The position numbers and the translations under genes are program-made. A model generated the notes under the pieces. It saw nothing but the letters and a program-made list of their open reading frames with translations. It searched no databases and was not told where the DNA came from. A stretch of 64,000 nucleotides of DNA. It comes from Closterium sp. Naga37s-1. Taxonomy: Eukaryota; Streptophyta; Zygnematophyceae; Desmidiales; Closteriaceae. The stretch is taken from positions 1,054,001 through 1,118,000 of the forward strand of contig CANJKZ010000170.1 in NCBI GenBank assembly GCA_947471745.1. The letters are read 5' to 3'. This document shows positions 42,150 to 52,672 of the stretch, one piece after another (position 1 is the first letter of the stretch; each line of letters starts with the position of its first letter).

Positions 42150-42800
42150 CGCAGGCAGGGCAGTGCGGCTCAGTAGGGCGGCGCGGCTCGGAGGGCGGCG
42201 CGGCTCGGTAGGGCGGCGCGGCTCGGCAGGGCGGCACGGCTTGGCTGGGCGGCGCGGCTCGGCTGGGCGGCGCGGCTCGGCTGGGCGGCGCGGCTCAGCT
42301 CCTGGCGGCGCGGCGCGGCAGGGCGTCGCGGGTGCTTACCAGGGACTGGTGTAGGGCAGGGCCGTAGCTGGCGGTTAGGTCAGGGCCGCGACTGGGGCGG
42401 CAGCAGGGCAGGGCCGCGACAGGGCGGCTGCAGGGCAGGGCTGCGACAGGGCGGCAGCAGGGCAGGGCCGCGACAGGGCGGCAGTAGGGCAGGGCCGCAG
42501 TGGGCGGCGAAGGGTCAGCGACGGGCGGCAACGGGCCGGCGACGGGCGACGACGGACCGGGACAAGCCGGCGACTGGCCGGGACGGGCCGGGATGGGCCA
42601 GCGACGGGCGGCTAAGGCAGGGCCGCGACGGGCCAGCGACGGGCGGCGACGGGCCGGGACGGGCGGGCGATATGCGGCGACAGGCCGGCGACTGGCGGCG
42701 ACGGGTAGAGAAGGCCGGGCCGCGACGGGCCGAAAAGGCAAGGCCACTACGGGCCGAAAAGGCAGGGCCGCGACAGGCGGCACTAGATCAGGGCGCGCGA
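42150..42800 (-). repeat. GC-rich tandem leader of copia F
   Basis: A 17-bp unit (GGGCGGCGCGGCTCGGC) at 42170-42330, then GGGCAGGGCCGCGACAGGGC and GCGACGGGC units. Confidence 0.88.
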
Positions 42801-42858
42801 CGGCGCAGGTGAGACAGGCGCGAGGCGCGCTTCGTGCAGGGCAGGAAAAAAAAATCGT

Positions 42859-42906
42859 GGTGGGCCCTAAAAAACGTTCCCACTAGGAAACTTGCTCATA
42901 ATACCA
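42859..42906 (-). promoter_or_regulatory. PBS and leader palindrome of copia F
   Basis: On the minus strand TGGTATTATGAGC (42906-42894) and GGGCCCACC (42867-42859). Confidence 0.85.
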
Positions 42907-43037
42907 TGTCAGAATGGTGAAGGAATGAATGACTGAACTAGCAAGGAGGTGGGTACAAGTAGGAAACCTAAAGGTGTTGTACCATGTATGAACTACCCCA
43001 CTACAGCCTAGATAGACTATAGCATATAAGTTTGACA
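42907..43037 (-). repeat. 5' LTR of copia F
   Basis: 131 bp, TGTCAGAATG to GTTTGACA; about five differences from the other copy. Confidence 0.92.
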
Positions 43038-43149
43038 TGCAATTCTCGCTCGCTCGCTTTATTGTACTCGTAACAAGTACAAATCAAGATTGGCTAGGGA
43101 GTTTGAGAAATCACTGTTTACGGACCCTGCGCAGACTGGTCTGGTCACC

Positions 43150-43685
43150 AAATTGGAGGAGGAAATTACGGAGCGCCGTATTTTCTAGTTTCCAAATCCA
43201 ATGGGCAGTGGTTTTGACAGCACATCGCTCCGCGCTCGCGTCCAATACATTGGGGCATATTATTTCTCAGCTTCCCCTTTTGAGTCCACAAATACATATT
43301 GTTTCTATGTTACGGGATATTCCAGATTTATCGTCGAGTCCATAGCAAATGCGCAGCTCGGGAAAAAAAAAAACCCTCATGGATGGTAAGCCACGTAAAA
43401 GGGCATCAACCCTAACCACCGCGAGGCAAGGTGTTTAGGGTTGATGCCTCCCAAATGGCTTTTCATCCGAGTGGGTTTTAGTTTTGCCAATGGCCTCAAT
43501 ACTGAAACCAGGTATTTTCCCTTCTATACGCCTGGTCACGAAAAATGGGAAATTGCAATAAAAACTGCCCGCGGGAATTGGGCGCGAGCGCGAAGGGAGT
43601 CGCTGTCAAAGCCACTGCCGAAAGGAACCGAAAACGCGCAAACACGGCGGTCCGTCATTTCCTCAAATTGAAGGCAACTTTGTAG
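43150..43685. repeat. Imperfect fold-back element with about 260-bp arms
   Basis: The left arm (43150-43410) is matched by the reverse complement of the right arm (43440-43685). The tip is a perfect 14-bp inverted repeat, GGCATCAACCCTAA (about 43402) with TTAGGGTTGATGCC (about 43436). Further out, GGGCAGTGGTTTTGACAGC (about 43205) pairs with the complement of the right arm near 43620, and so does the ACGGAGCGCCGT region. Both arms can be read as similar peptides (GSGFDSTSLRAR and GSGFDSDSLRAR). Confidence 0.7.
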
Positions 43686-43971
43686 ACTCATTCTGGTCCC
43701 GCCCGCCACTGGTTGACGCGCTGGTTCTCGAGCTGGTCCGTCCGGTCTGGATCGGACCCACGTGGACTCGAGCATTTGAGACACGTCCTAAATGCATCTG
43801 AGACTACCCCTATCGAGTCTGGTTCATCTCTGGTCCACCCTTGATCCTAGGTGTGTGGTCCGGTCCGGTATGTAAGGCGGATCAACACTTACAACACTCC
43901 CTGAATATTCATTAGAACCACACGCGGACGAGTGAGACATCGCATAACATCGTCGCAAGCTGGTTTCCGGT

Positions 43972-46900
43972 ATGGGAAATTCGCTTTCCATCGCAACCAA
44001 TTTGGCATCAAACCTGACACCCTCCACAAGTCAGATCACTTTTTGATTAGAGGTCCGTTGACTGTCTGAAGCAGACCGGCAGTTCCCTGAAATAGTAGCA
44101 ACTCGTGGCAGCTTTCCGTGCTGTTGCTGTCACCGAGCACTCGTGCGAATGGATGATAACAAACTCGAATTGACCAGTAAGCATTTAGAAGAAGTAGACG
44201 ACAAGAGAAAAATGATAACAATTTTTTTTTCCCATTCGCATTGCATCTTCCTCACTATCACGTGAACCGGCCCAGACGCATTGATTCCAGTGATCTGCTG
44301 TCTCCCCGTTGCTCCTTCCGACAGTCATTCGGGCAAGCGGTCTGCCAGACGTGCAGATATGGAAAATTGGAAGTATTCAGGACCCGTATGCGACTATTAA
44401 ATACAACGATATCGACCTTCGCACCAAGACCGACACCAGTAAGTTCGCGAGTTGGGGAGCAGGGAAACTGAGACTCTGGACGAGTGTGGCACCGTGGAAG
44501 CCGCGAATATAGACTGGCTAGGTTAGTGATTAGGTCAATAATGGCACGGTGCATTTTCGAGGCGTCGCAAACATCGTTTTACCTCAAAAGGGTTGCTGAT
44601 TACGTGGGTCGTTTCTTTTCAAGAGATGGGGAAAAGAGCGGCAGGCAATGAGGAAATGCGGTCTTCGGAAGCTGTTATTTGAATACTTTAATAACGCTTG
44701 AAATGCGGCCCTGGAAGGTGAAAATGAACTTTGCCTGGCAATGCATGTGCAGATGGTAGTGTATCACCCTGACGTCACCTTGGTTACCACGTGAACAGAT
44801 GGCAAGCATTTCTTCCCTATCATCCTTTCCCAGTACAGCTCCGTACGCGCATATTTTTTTACTTGACACACGGTTTCCAGTGTGTTTTTCTTCGCACGTC
44901 CACGTTTCCACTATCCGTTGCATCAATCTCCCCCCCCCCCCTTCCCGTTCCCCAAACAACCCCCTCCCTTCTCCCCCCCTCCTCCAACCCAACCCCCCTT
45001 CGCTCCCTTCCCCCTCCCCTACCCCCTTCCTCTTCCGCGCTCAACAGACGGCGGCACAAGCCCCAAGTGGAACGAGACATTCTCCTTTGCGGTCGGTGAA
45101 AGCCCCGTCATCACACTCACCGTGCTGCACGAGAGGGTTCTATCCAATGGCGAGCTCATTGGCACTGGCAAGTCAGTATGCACACAAGAGATTGCTGGCT
45201 GGCAATGCGCCTTGCGCTTGTTCTGTGATGGGTTTTGGTTTTTTTTTGCTGAGCTGCGGAGGGGTAGCTGTTTGAGAGACGAGGATTTTCTGGAGTGGCC
45301 TGATTCTTGTTTCAGCGGTGTGTAATGGGAGACAGCTTGCAATCGCCATGTAATGTGAGACGGCCTGTGGTGATGCAAGAGTGGTTCATCGTGATCGAGG
45401 TGCACCTTGGTGATGGTTAAGCGCATTAAAACCAGGACTAAGCAGAAGTATCTGTGCGTGTTGTTGCATGCTGTAACATGTGACGTCTCATGTGTAACAT
45501 GTACAGTCTAACGTCACTGATAAGGTGAGAACAGCAATCTTTGTCGTTCGTCGGTCACTGGAACCCTAGATCAAGCCCTTCAAGCCATGCGTCTGGTTGC
45601 AGCTACTCTTCCCCGCCAACTGCTTTGCTTCTTACTCTTAATCGAACCAAAACGCCTTCCTTGTTTCTGTGTGGGTGCGACAGGGTAGACTTCTCAAGGG
45701 CACGGGAGTTGGGCAAGGCAGTGGAGTCTGTGCTGCTGGAGACGCCAGATGGGAAGTAGGAGCCAAGCACTCTCTTTGCTTTACATTCCTTTGCTACAAT
45801 GGGTTGAAGACAGTTGCGTGGTGTTGTTGACTCCTGAGTCCACTCTCCTCATTAGTGCCTCCAGGACCAGCTTCTTGTTGTTCCTCTCCTGTGTTTTGTT
45901 TCTTAGCTCCATTGCAAGGTGGCAGAAGCTGCTGTTTTAAAGTTTGTTAACTTATGGTTGATTCTCCTTGGATTTGCAGGCAGCAAGGTGTCCTCGAGGT
46001 CAAGCTAAAGTTTCCAGCAGTAGTAAGCCCTTCTTCTTTTTGTGTTTTCTATCCCTCACCCACAATAAACTAATCTTCTTCATTTTTCATGTGTCAACTC
46101 CATTGATCCAAAATCATTGGTCATGCCAGCGCCCATGGTATGTATCCAACTCCAAATGAAGAGCATCAGTGGACCCACAGCTCGGAATGGGCATGTTACA
46201 TGTACCTTACCATGCGCTGTTCCTTCTCACCACAACTGGCCATTCTATTGGTGGGCTGTATCTTCCATTGTCACATCTCCCATAAACCATGTCTCCCATC
46301 AATCACATCCCCATTAATCACATCTCTCTTCATGCACATATCCGATTAATCACATCTCTCTTCATTCGCATCTCCGATTAATCACATCTCTCTTCATTCA
46401 CAACTCCCATTAAGCACATCTCCCGTCAATCACATCTCGCAGCAATCATGTCTACTATCGCCCATCTCCCCCATCACCCCCGTCTCTCAACCGCCCAACC
46501 CACTGCAGTGGGAGCGGCTTAATATGACCCAAAAGATGGCGGCCAGCAAGATAACAGAAGCCAAGACTGTCTACGAGCAAAAGCTCGCTGACGCACTCAG
46601 AATGCGGCAGAAGAAAGCGGCTCAAATATTCGAGCTCCATGAGAACGTGATTGAGGGCTCGATAGCCAGCATGCAAAACTCCGAGCCGCTTGAGGAGATG
46701 GAAGTGTTTCTAGACAAGGCGACGACGGCGTACCTTGCGAGTACGGACAAGCCCGCGCGGAAAGTGAAAGCGGAGTTGGATTTCCAGGAGGACGAATTCC
46801 TGGCGCAGCTGAGGAAGGAGATTGACAAGAGCGAGGATTTTGAAAAGGAGATCGAGAGGTATGTGACAGAGATTGCGGAGCAGGCTCTGAAGAGGAGGAA

Positions 46901-47117
46901 GAGTCTTTCAGCAGCATACCAGAAGTTTCTTGGTACAGTGAAGAAGGCTGAGGAGGAGTTGCTCCAGAGTATGAAGACAGCTCAGCATGAGTTTGAGGTT
47001 GGTGTTGAAGCTGCAGCTGGGGAGTACAAGAAGGATGCAAAGACACATATTGTTTGGGAGCAGGAGGCCAAGGCAAAGAAAGATGTAGCTGCTTATGAGG
47101 CTCTACTACCTATTTAA
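43972..47117 (+). CDS. C2-domain protein with long C-terminal helical region
   Basis: Exons 44325-44438, 45048-45171, 45684-45755, 45980-46022 and 46509-47117 join in phase at GT-AG sites. A first exon 43972-44029 (MGNSLSIATNL, a possible N-myristoylation start) fits the phase but is tentative. The product is about 339 residues. The C2 domain (about residues 20-136) shows IRASGLPD, QDPYATIKYND, GGTSPKWNETFSFAV and a final LEVKLKF strand. The loop-3 segment reads HERVLSNGELIG and lacks the usual Asp pair, so calcium binding is doubtful. Residues 138-339 are charged, heptad-rich helix without a known domain. C2 domains usually dock to membranes; the rest is unknown. Gypsy G sits about 200 bp past the stop. 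Confidence 0.8.
46300..46450 (+). repeat. About 30-bp tandem repeat in intron 5 of the C2 gene
   Basis: Repeated ATTAATCACATCTCTCTTCA units, pyrimidine-rich, just before the last acceptor. Confidence 0.85.
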
Positions 47118-47325
47118 GGACTGATTAGTTTGTGGGGGCAAAAAGAACAATGTGGATTTTTTCCCTATGGTAGTTCTGGAAGGGAAATATTCGCCTGATT
47201 CATCTAGCATGGGATGCCAGCTCATCTCGTGCCACTGTTAGGAATACATCATCGGCTTCTAGTGCATTCATGCTCCATGTATGGAAACAAGACTGCTCAT
47301 ATGCGGCACTACCAGTATGTACACC
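47118..47325 (+). other. Probable 3' UTR/flank of the C2 gene
   Basis: AT-richer sequence after the TAA at 47115, up to the ACACC target site of gypsy G. The same flank resumes at 54364. Confidence 0.5.
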
Positions 47326-47664
47326 TATGACAAGTGCAATTGAGTGATCAAGCGAAGATTGCACTATCGAGACAAAGAATCCAATGAGCGAAGAATATAT
47401 AGCGAAGCTATGGTGGTAACGGTAACGTGGGAAATTGGGGTGCGCGACGGGCCTGGTGCCGAGGTTGGGGACTATCGAGGCGGAGGTCCGGAGCGCGGGT
47501 TACCAACCGAACCGTGAGGTTGGGTCGAATCGTGTACAGTGGCGGGAATGGTGTCGAGGCGAATGTCGCGAGTGGTAACGGAATATTGTGGGGTGCTGTT
47601 GGCGGGAACAGTGGTGTACACGCTGAGCAGGGACGCGAAGTAAGGAAAATGGATTTTCCTTACA
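47326..47664 (-). repeat. 3' LTR of gypsy G
   Basis: 339 bp in plus reading from a mutated end (TATGACAAGTGC) to TTTTCCTTACA. Confidence 0.88.
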
Positions 47665-49139
47665 CTAAACCCCCCCCCCCCTCCCTCCTTTACGAGAGCG
47701 CGTGTATATCTCGGAAATTTCGGCTGCGCAGGTACTCGTTGAGGACGGGGTGGGTTTCGATGTTGCCCACGGGGACCCAATTGTCCTCGGTGGGCGTGCG
47801 ATCTCTCCAGCGGATCAAGAATTCGGCCCTTTGTGCTCCTCGTGGATCGCGAACTCGGTGACTCAGAATCTTCTCGGGCGTGATGATTGGTTCCGTCTGT
47901 GGTCGTGTCATGCTGGCTGGGCGAGTTCGGGCCAGTTGGCTGGTGGATGGAATGTAGGGGCGAAGCAGGCTGACGTGGAAGGACGGGCTGATGTACCAGT
48001 CAGCAGGGAGGAGGAGGTGGACGGTGACGGGTGTAATCATGTGGCTGATGCGAAATGGCCCACAATATCGGGGGCGGAGTTTCGGAGTTATGGGCAGGCG
48101 GAGGTTTTGGGTGTCGAGTAGAACTAAGTCGTCGGGCTGGTAAGTGACGGGTCTGCGGTGGCGATCGGCGTTGCGCTTAGCGATGACGTTGGCTTTTTTA
48201 ATTGCGTCTGCTGCCCTGGTTCGTGCCTCCTGTAGTACTTCTGCGAATTGTTGCGCCCGTGGCACCGGGTTGTCGGGATTCGGAGTCATGGGTACTGTAG
48301 GGTCTTGTCCGTAGTTCAGGTAAAATGGTGACTGTTGGGTCGTGGCGGATGGCGAGTTGTTGTACGCGAATTCGATTAGTGGCAGTTGCTGTTCCCAGGT
48401 GGTGGGGTCGTCGCACGTGGCTCGTATTAACTGTTCTATGGTCTGATTTGTCCGTTCTGTCTGTCCGTCGGTTTCGGGGTGGTACGAAGAGCTGAACTGT
48501 AACCTCGTGCCGAACTGCTGCCACAGGTTCCGCCAGAAATTGCTGGTAAATTTCGTATCGCGGTCGCTGATGATTGTGTGTAATCGAACAATGGTTGCGA
48601 TGAAGAGGCGGGCCGTTTCTTCGGCTGTGATTGATTTTTTGCATGCTGCGAAATGTGCCATTTTCGTCAATCGATCGACGACGACCAGGATCGCGTCGTT
48701 CCCACTTGCTCCGGCCGGTAACCCCGTGACGAAGTCCATCGTCACCTGCTGCCAGGCACGCTCTGGGGGTGGTATCGGCTGCAACTGTCCTGCCGGTCGC
48801 TTCCGTGATGATTTCATGACTTGGCAGGTAGGACACGATGCCAAGTGTCGTTGCACGTCGGTCAACATTTCGGGCCAATAGTAGTACCGCTGCAGCTGCT
48901 GCCGTGTTTTTTCTACTCCAAAATGGCCTGAGGTGACTCCGTCGTGTGCCTCTTGCAATAGTAATTCCCGTACAAGTGTGTAGCCCGGTACCCACATGCG
49001 ATCAGTGCCGGCTTTAACGTAATAGACTCCTCTTGCTGCTGCAAACTGCTGCGAATTTCCGCCTGTGAAAAATGGGTCAGTCTGATAACCGTGGGTAAAT
49101 AGGCCTGTCAGCAGTGGGCTGGTCTGGGCGAGTAGTATG

Positions 49140-49282
49140 TGTTGGAATAACAGTTGAAAGTTAGAAACGAGAAAGAGGGGTTTGCACTAGCAGGCAGTTG
49201 AGTACATATAGGAAACCCTAGGTTGGGCTGTACTCACTATTGAGTACCCCACTGCAGGCTAGACAAATATAACATTCTGACA
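49140..49282 (-). repeat. 3' LTR of E3
   Basis: 143 bp; stem GAGTACA (49200-49206) / TGTACTC (49229-49235). Confidence 0.93.
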
Positions 49283-49881
49283 CACTCCCATAGCCAAAGT
49301 GGGGTGTAATCAGCACAACAAGCAAAGCAAAGCAAAAACAAGCTCAGGAGGGATCACAATGTCACCACACAAGTACAAGAAGCAACAGTTTATAGTTCAC
49401 AGCAATAAGTAAAGCTAGAGGCTGTCACAGAGGGCGAGTGAGGAGGAGGAGGCTAGACTGATAGGAAAGGAGAGAGGAGGCAACGGCTGAAGCTGCAGAC
49501 ACACGGACAACAGGAGCGCGCGCACTGTGGCTACCGGAGGCGCACCTCCGGACTACAGGAGTAATTGGCTCCGCGGCTAAGACGAGCGGCAGGAGCAACG
49601 GACCCACGGGCGACTGGCGCAGCAGGCTCGCTGGGCTACCGGAGGCGCACCTCCGGACTACAGGCGCTGCTGACGACACGACGGCTAACTCCCTTCAACC
49701 TCCCCCACTGTCGCATCCCCCTTTCACACACCCCCTGCTGCACCCCTAGGTTCACTCACACTCCACCCCCTAGCACCACTCCGTCGACTCACACACACTC
49801 ACCCCCCTCAGCGGCAGCTGCAGCAGTGGGAGACGGAGTAGGAGGAGGAGCAGGGGATGCCACACACCCGCCACCCAGCTT

Positions 49882-50430
49882 TCACCCCCATGCGCGCCAC
49901 CCCCAAACCCCAACACAGGGTAGGGTCGCGACGAAGACGGGGGCAGGGCCGGGCAGGGCAGGGCCGGGACAGGGCCGGGGACGGACAGTAGGGCCGGGCA
50001 AAGCAGGGCCGGGCAGGGCCGCGACGAAGACTGGAGGGGCCGACGCGTGGCCCCCTTCTGTCGCCCCTCCCGTCGCCCGTCGCGGCGCCCTGGGGGGAAC
50101 CGCGCGCGCGGGCCCCCAAGGGCGCCACGTCGGGCGACGGAAGGGGGGGGGCGCGCGGGCCCCCAATGGCGCCACGACGGGCGACGAGGGGGCCGCGCAC
50201 GAGCCCCCCGAGGCGACGAAACCGCCGTGCGCCCCGAGGCGCGCGACGGGCAGGGCACCGTCGCGCGCCACGGGGCGCACGACGGGCAGATCAGGGGCAG
50301 CGCGACGAGCAGAAAACCGCCGCGCGCCCCTAGCGCGCGGTGGGAAGAAAAAAGGCCGCGCGCCATGGGCGCGCGGCAGGCAGAAAGATAGCGCGCGCCC
50401 GAGGCGCGCGATAGGAAGTGTTGACAGCGG
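49882..50430 (-). repeat. GC-rich leader of E3
   Basis: GGCCGGGCAGGGC repeats (49930-50035) and GGGCGCGCGGC-type repeats (50090-50410). A 202-codon Arg/Pro/Ala-rich frame spans it on the sense strand, most likely because GC-rich repeats lack stops. Confidence 0.7.
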
Positions 50431-50437
50431 AAGCTTA

Positions 50438-50489
50438 GGTGGGCCCATCCACAGGATCGACCCGTGAGGGTCGACTTGCTCTGATTCCA
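50438..50489 (-). promoter_or_regulatory. PBS and leader palindrome of E3
   Basis: On the minus strand TGGAATCAGAGC (50489-50478) and GGGCCCACC (50446-50438). Confidence 0.87.
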
Positions 50490-50632
50490 TGTTGGAATAA
50501 CAGTTGAAAGTTAGAAACGAGAAAGAGGGGTTTGCACTAGCAGGCAGTTGAGTACATATAGGAAACCCTAGGTTGGGCTGTACTCAATATTGAGTACCCC
50601 ACTACAGGCTAGACAAATATAACATTCTGACA
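50490..50632 (-). repeat. 5' LTR of E3
   Basis: 143 bp, TGTTGGAATA to ATTCTGACA. Confidence 0.93.
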
Positions 50633-52672
50633 GTATGGCGTGGACTTGGGCTGTGGGTCGGGTTAATGCGTCGGCGATGTTCGATGCCCCTTTTTTGTAG
50701 GTGACCGTGTAGTGAAAATTGGACTCGAGGTAGTTGAGCCAGCGGATTTGTCGTGGGTTGAGGTGGGGTTGTGCGCGGAGGTACTGTAGAGATTTGTGGT
50801 CTGTCCGTATGGTCACGTCGGCGCCGGTCAAGTAACAACGCCACACTTTGAACGCATGCACGATCGCAAGCATCTCGCGATCGTGTATCGGGTAATTTTT
50901 TCGGGTGGATGCAACTTTCGTGATTCGTATGCGATGGGCTGTAACCCGTCGCCGAAGTCTCCGAAGTCCTGTAGCAGTACGGCTCCAATGGCAATGTTGC
51001 TTGCATCGGTAACCACTTCGAATGGGCGGTGTGGGTCGGCGATGTGCAGTACGGGCGGTGAACAGAGAACCTTTTTCAGGGTAGAGAAGGCAGCATGCTC
51101 TTTCTCCCCCCACGTAAAAGTGACCCCCTTCCGCAGTAAATTCGTCAGTGGGGCGGTTAAGCGTGCCATGTTGGGGACGAACCGACGCACGTAATTAACA
51201 AACCCTAAGAAACTCTGCAGCTCCGTGATGTTTGTAGGTGGATTCCACGCTTTCACCGTGTCTAGTTTCTTCGGGTCGATTTCGACTCCAGCCTCAGAAA
51301 TAACGTGCCCCCAAAACTCTAGCCTATCCTGAAAAAACTCGCACTTGGAACCCTTGGTCAGTAGTCTGTGCTTGTCTAAAACTGTAAATACTGCTTCTAA
51401 ATCGGCTAAGTGCTGTTGCTTATCTCGACTGTAGACTAGGATGTCGTCGAGGTAGATGATCACACATTTATCTAAGAGTGGTCTAAACGCCTCATTCATT
51501 GTCATTTGGAAAGTCGCCGGCGCGTTGGTCAGCCCGAAAGGCATTACTGTGTATTCGAACGACCTGTACCTAGTCCTAAATGCTGTCTTGGCACAGTCCG
51601 ATGGTTCGACCCTAATCTAATGGTAACCTCCCCGTAAATCGATTTTCGAAAAGACCCGTGCTGTTCGCAGTTGATCTATCAGTTTGTCGGCGCGGGGGAT
51701 GGGGTATCGCGATTTGACTGCAACCCTGTTCAGTGCTTTGTAGTCGATGCACATGCGAAATCCTCTGTCCTTTTTTCGGTGTGAACAGGATCGGTGCGGC
51801 GAATGGGGACGAACTTGGTCGGATAATTTTTTTCGCTAACAGGTAATCTAACTGCTTCCTTAACTCGTCGAGCTCGGGCTGTGTCAGTCTGAACTGTCGC
51901 TGTACGGTTGGCTGTGCCCCGGGTTCTAGTTCTATTAGGTGGTTGTGAGCCCGCTGAGGTGGCAGCCCTTCCGGTAAGTAGTCGGGAAAAATCCCAGAGA
52001 ATCGTTGCAATAGTTCCTGTAGTTCGGGTGGTACTGCTGCCAGTAGCTTTTGAAAATCGCTTGGCTGTGCTGCTTCCTCCACTATTGCGATATCTACCGC
52101 GTACACGTCAGCTCCAGCGGCGACAGCCCGTTTCATCGTGATGGTGTTGACGTGAACCGTCGAAGACTCAGGCGACTGCCAGCGAGGTAGTTCAACCCAA
52201 TTACCGCTACTTCGCACAGTGCAGCTACCCGTCGTCCAGTCGATTCGCGGATAGTACCGTCGCAGCCAATCACGTCCCAGTAATATGTCGTGCCCATCCA
52301 ATGTCGTCGCGAGCATTTCCTGTGTAAACCCGAAGTTCCCCCCACAGCGGACTTTTACTCTCTCCACTTTCTCCCGTATGGCCAGCGGCGTTCCGTCAAC
52401 TAAACGTGCATTGATCTCCGGTAAACACCGACTAAGTGTCAGTCGCAACTTCCTTGCAGTCGCGGTGTTAACTAAACTGTGGCTTGCGCCTCCGTCTATA
52501 AAAATCTTCACTGCTGCTCCCTGTATTTTCCCGTGAATCAGTACCGGGCAATCCATCGATGTACCCTCCTTATTCGTCCGAGCCCGATCGATAGCGTGAA
52601 TCGGTATTGTGACTCGGTGAGGGACGGTGAAGTTGGGCGAGCAGGCAGTCTCGTCAGTAGTATGCCCAAATT

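Larger units (their letters stand above)
37258..43037 (-). mobile_element. Copia element F, gag and most of protease deleted
   Basis: Minus-strand copia of the J family, 5.8 kb, LTRs of 131 bp (37258-37388 and 42907-43037), target duplication TGCAA (37253-37257 and 43038-43042). It inserted in the 3' LTR of gypsy H. It keeps PBS, leader, integrase, linker, RT and RNase H. Confidence 0.92.
32270..43075 (+). mobile_element. Gypsy element H (chromodomain type), 5' half missing
   Basis: Plus-strand Ty3/gypsy that begins in mid-RT at 32270 (IPRADELIDQLR) and runs through RNase H, integrase and a C-terminal chromodomain to its polypurine tract and 3' LTR. E2 is inserted at 34497-36594 and copia F at 37258-43037, both with perfect 5-bp duplications. 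The 5' LTR, gag and protease are absent. The sequence is closely related to gypsy G. Confidence 0.88.
36868..43075 (+). repeat. 3' LTR of gypsy H, split by copia F
   Basis: Starts TGTAAGGAAAATTC at 36868, runs to 37257, and resumes after the TGCAA duplication at 43043 to end at ACTCGTAACA (43075). It is the reverse complement type of the LTRs of gypsy G. Confidence 0.88.
49140..50632 (-). mobile_element. Non-autonomous LTR element E3 in gypsy G
   Basis: 1.49 kb, two 143-bp LTRs (49140-49282 and 50490-50632) that differ at only about two sites, target duplication GTATG (49135-49139 and 50633-50637). It has no gag or pol. The LTR carries the copia-type stem-loop and the TACCCCACTGCAGGCTA block, so it is tied to the copia families, while the interior shares a near-identical 45-bp block with E2. 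The close LTRs mean recent insertion. Confidence 0.93.
47690..52556 (-). pseudogene. Gypsy G protease-RT-RNase H-integrase-chromodomain
   Basis: Protease (from 52556; FIDGGASHSL and ILGRDWL), then RT. Frameshift near 51770 after FTPKKG; a TAG in the GGYH/IRVEP segment near 51620; RT with MPFGLTNAPATFQ and YLDDILVYS. RNase H has TDASNIAIG, then a frameshift near 50905 and DHKSLQYL, ending at the E3 insertion (50632). After E3 the frame resumes (49139) with integrase HFGVEKTR, CPTCQ, TMDFVTGLP, SDRDTKF and HPETDGQTERTNQ, GPY-like RPRYCGPF, and the chromodomain EFLIRWRDRTPTEDNWVP, with a stop at 47690. From 48997 to 47690 the frame is clean. Zinc and catalytic residues of integrase look intact. 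Confidence 0.9.

Noticed and set aside
46122-46134. Possible 8-nt micro-exon (CGCCCATG before GTATGT) in the C2 gene
   Set aside because: Eight nt would shift the frame and create an early stop in the last exon; exon 5 to exon 6 already joins in phase.
46597-47076. 159-codon minus-strand frame opposite the helical exon
   Set aside because: Antisense shadow of the last exon of the C2 gene, with no domain and lower coherence than the sense frame.
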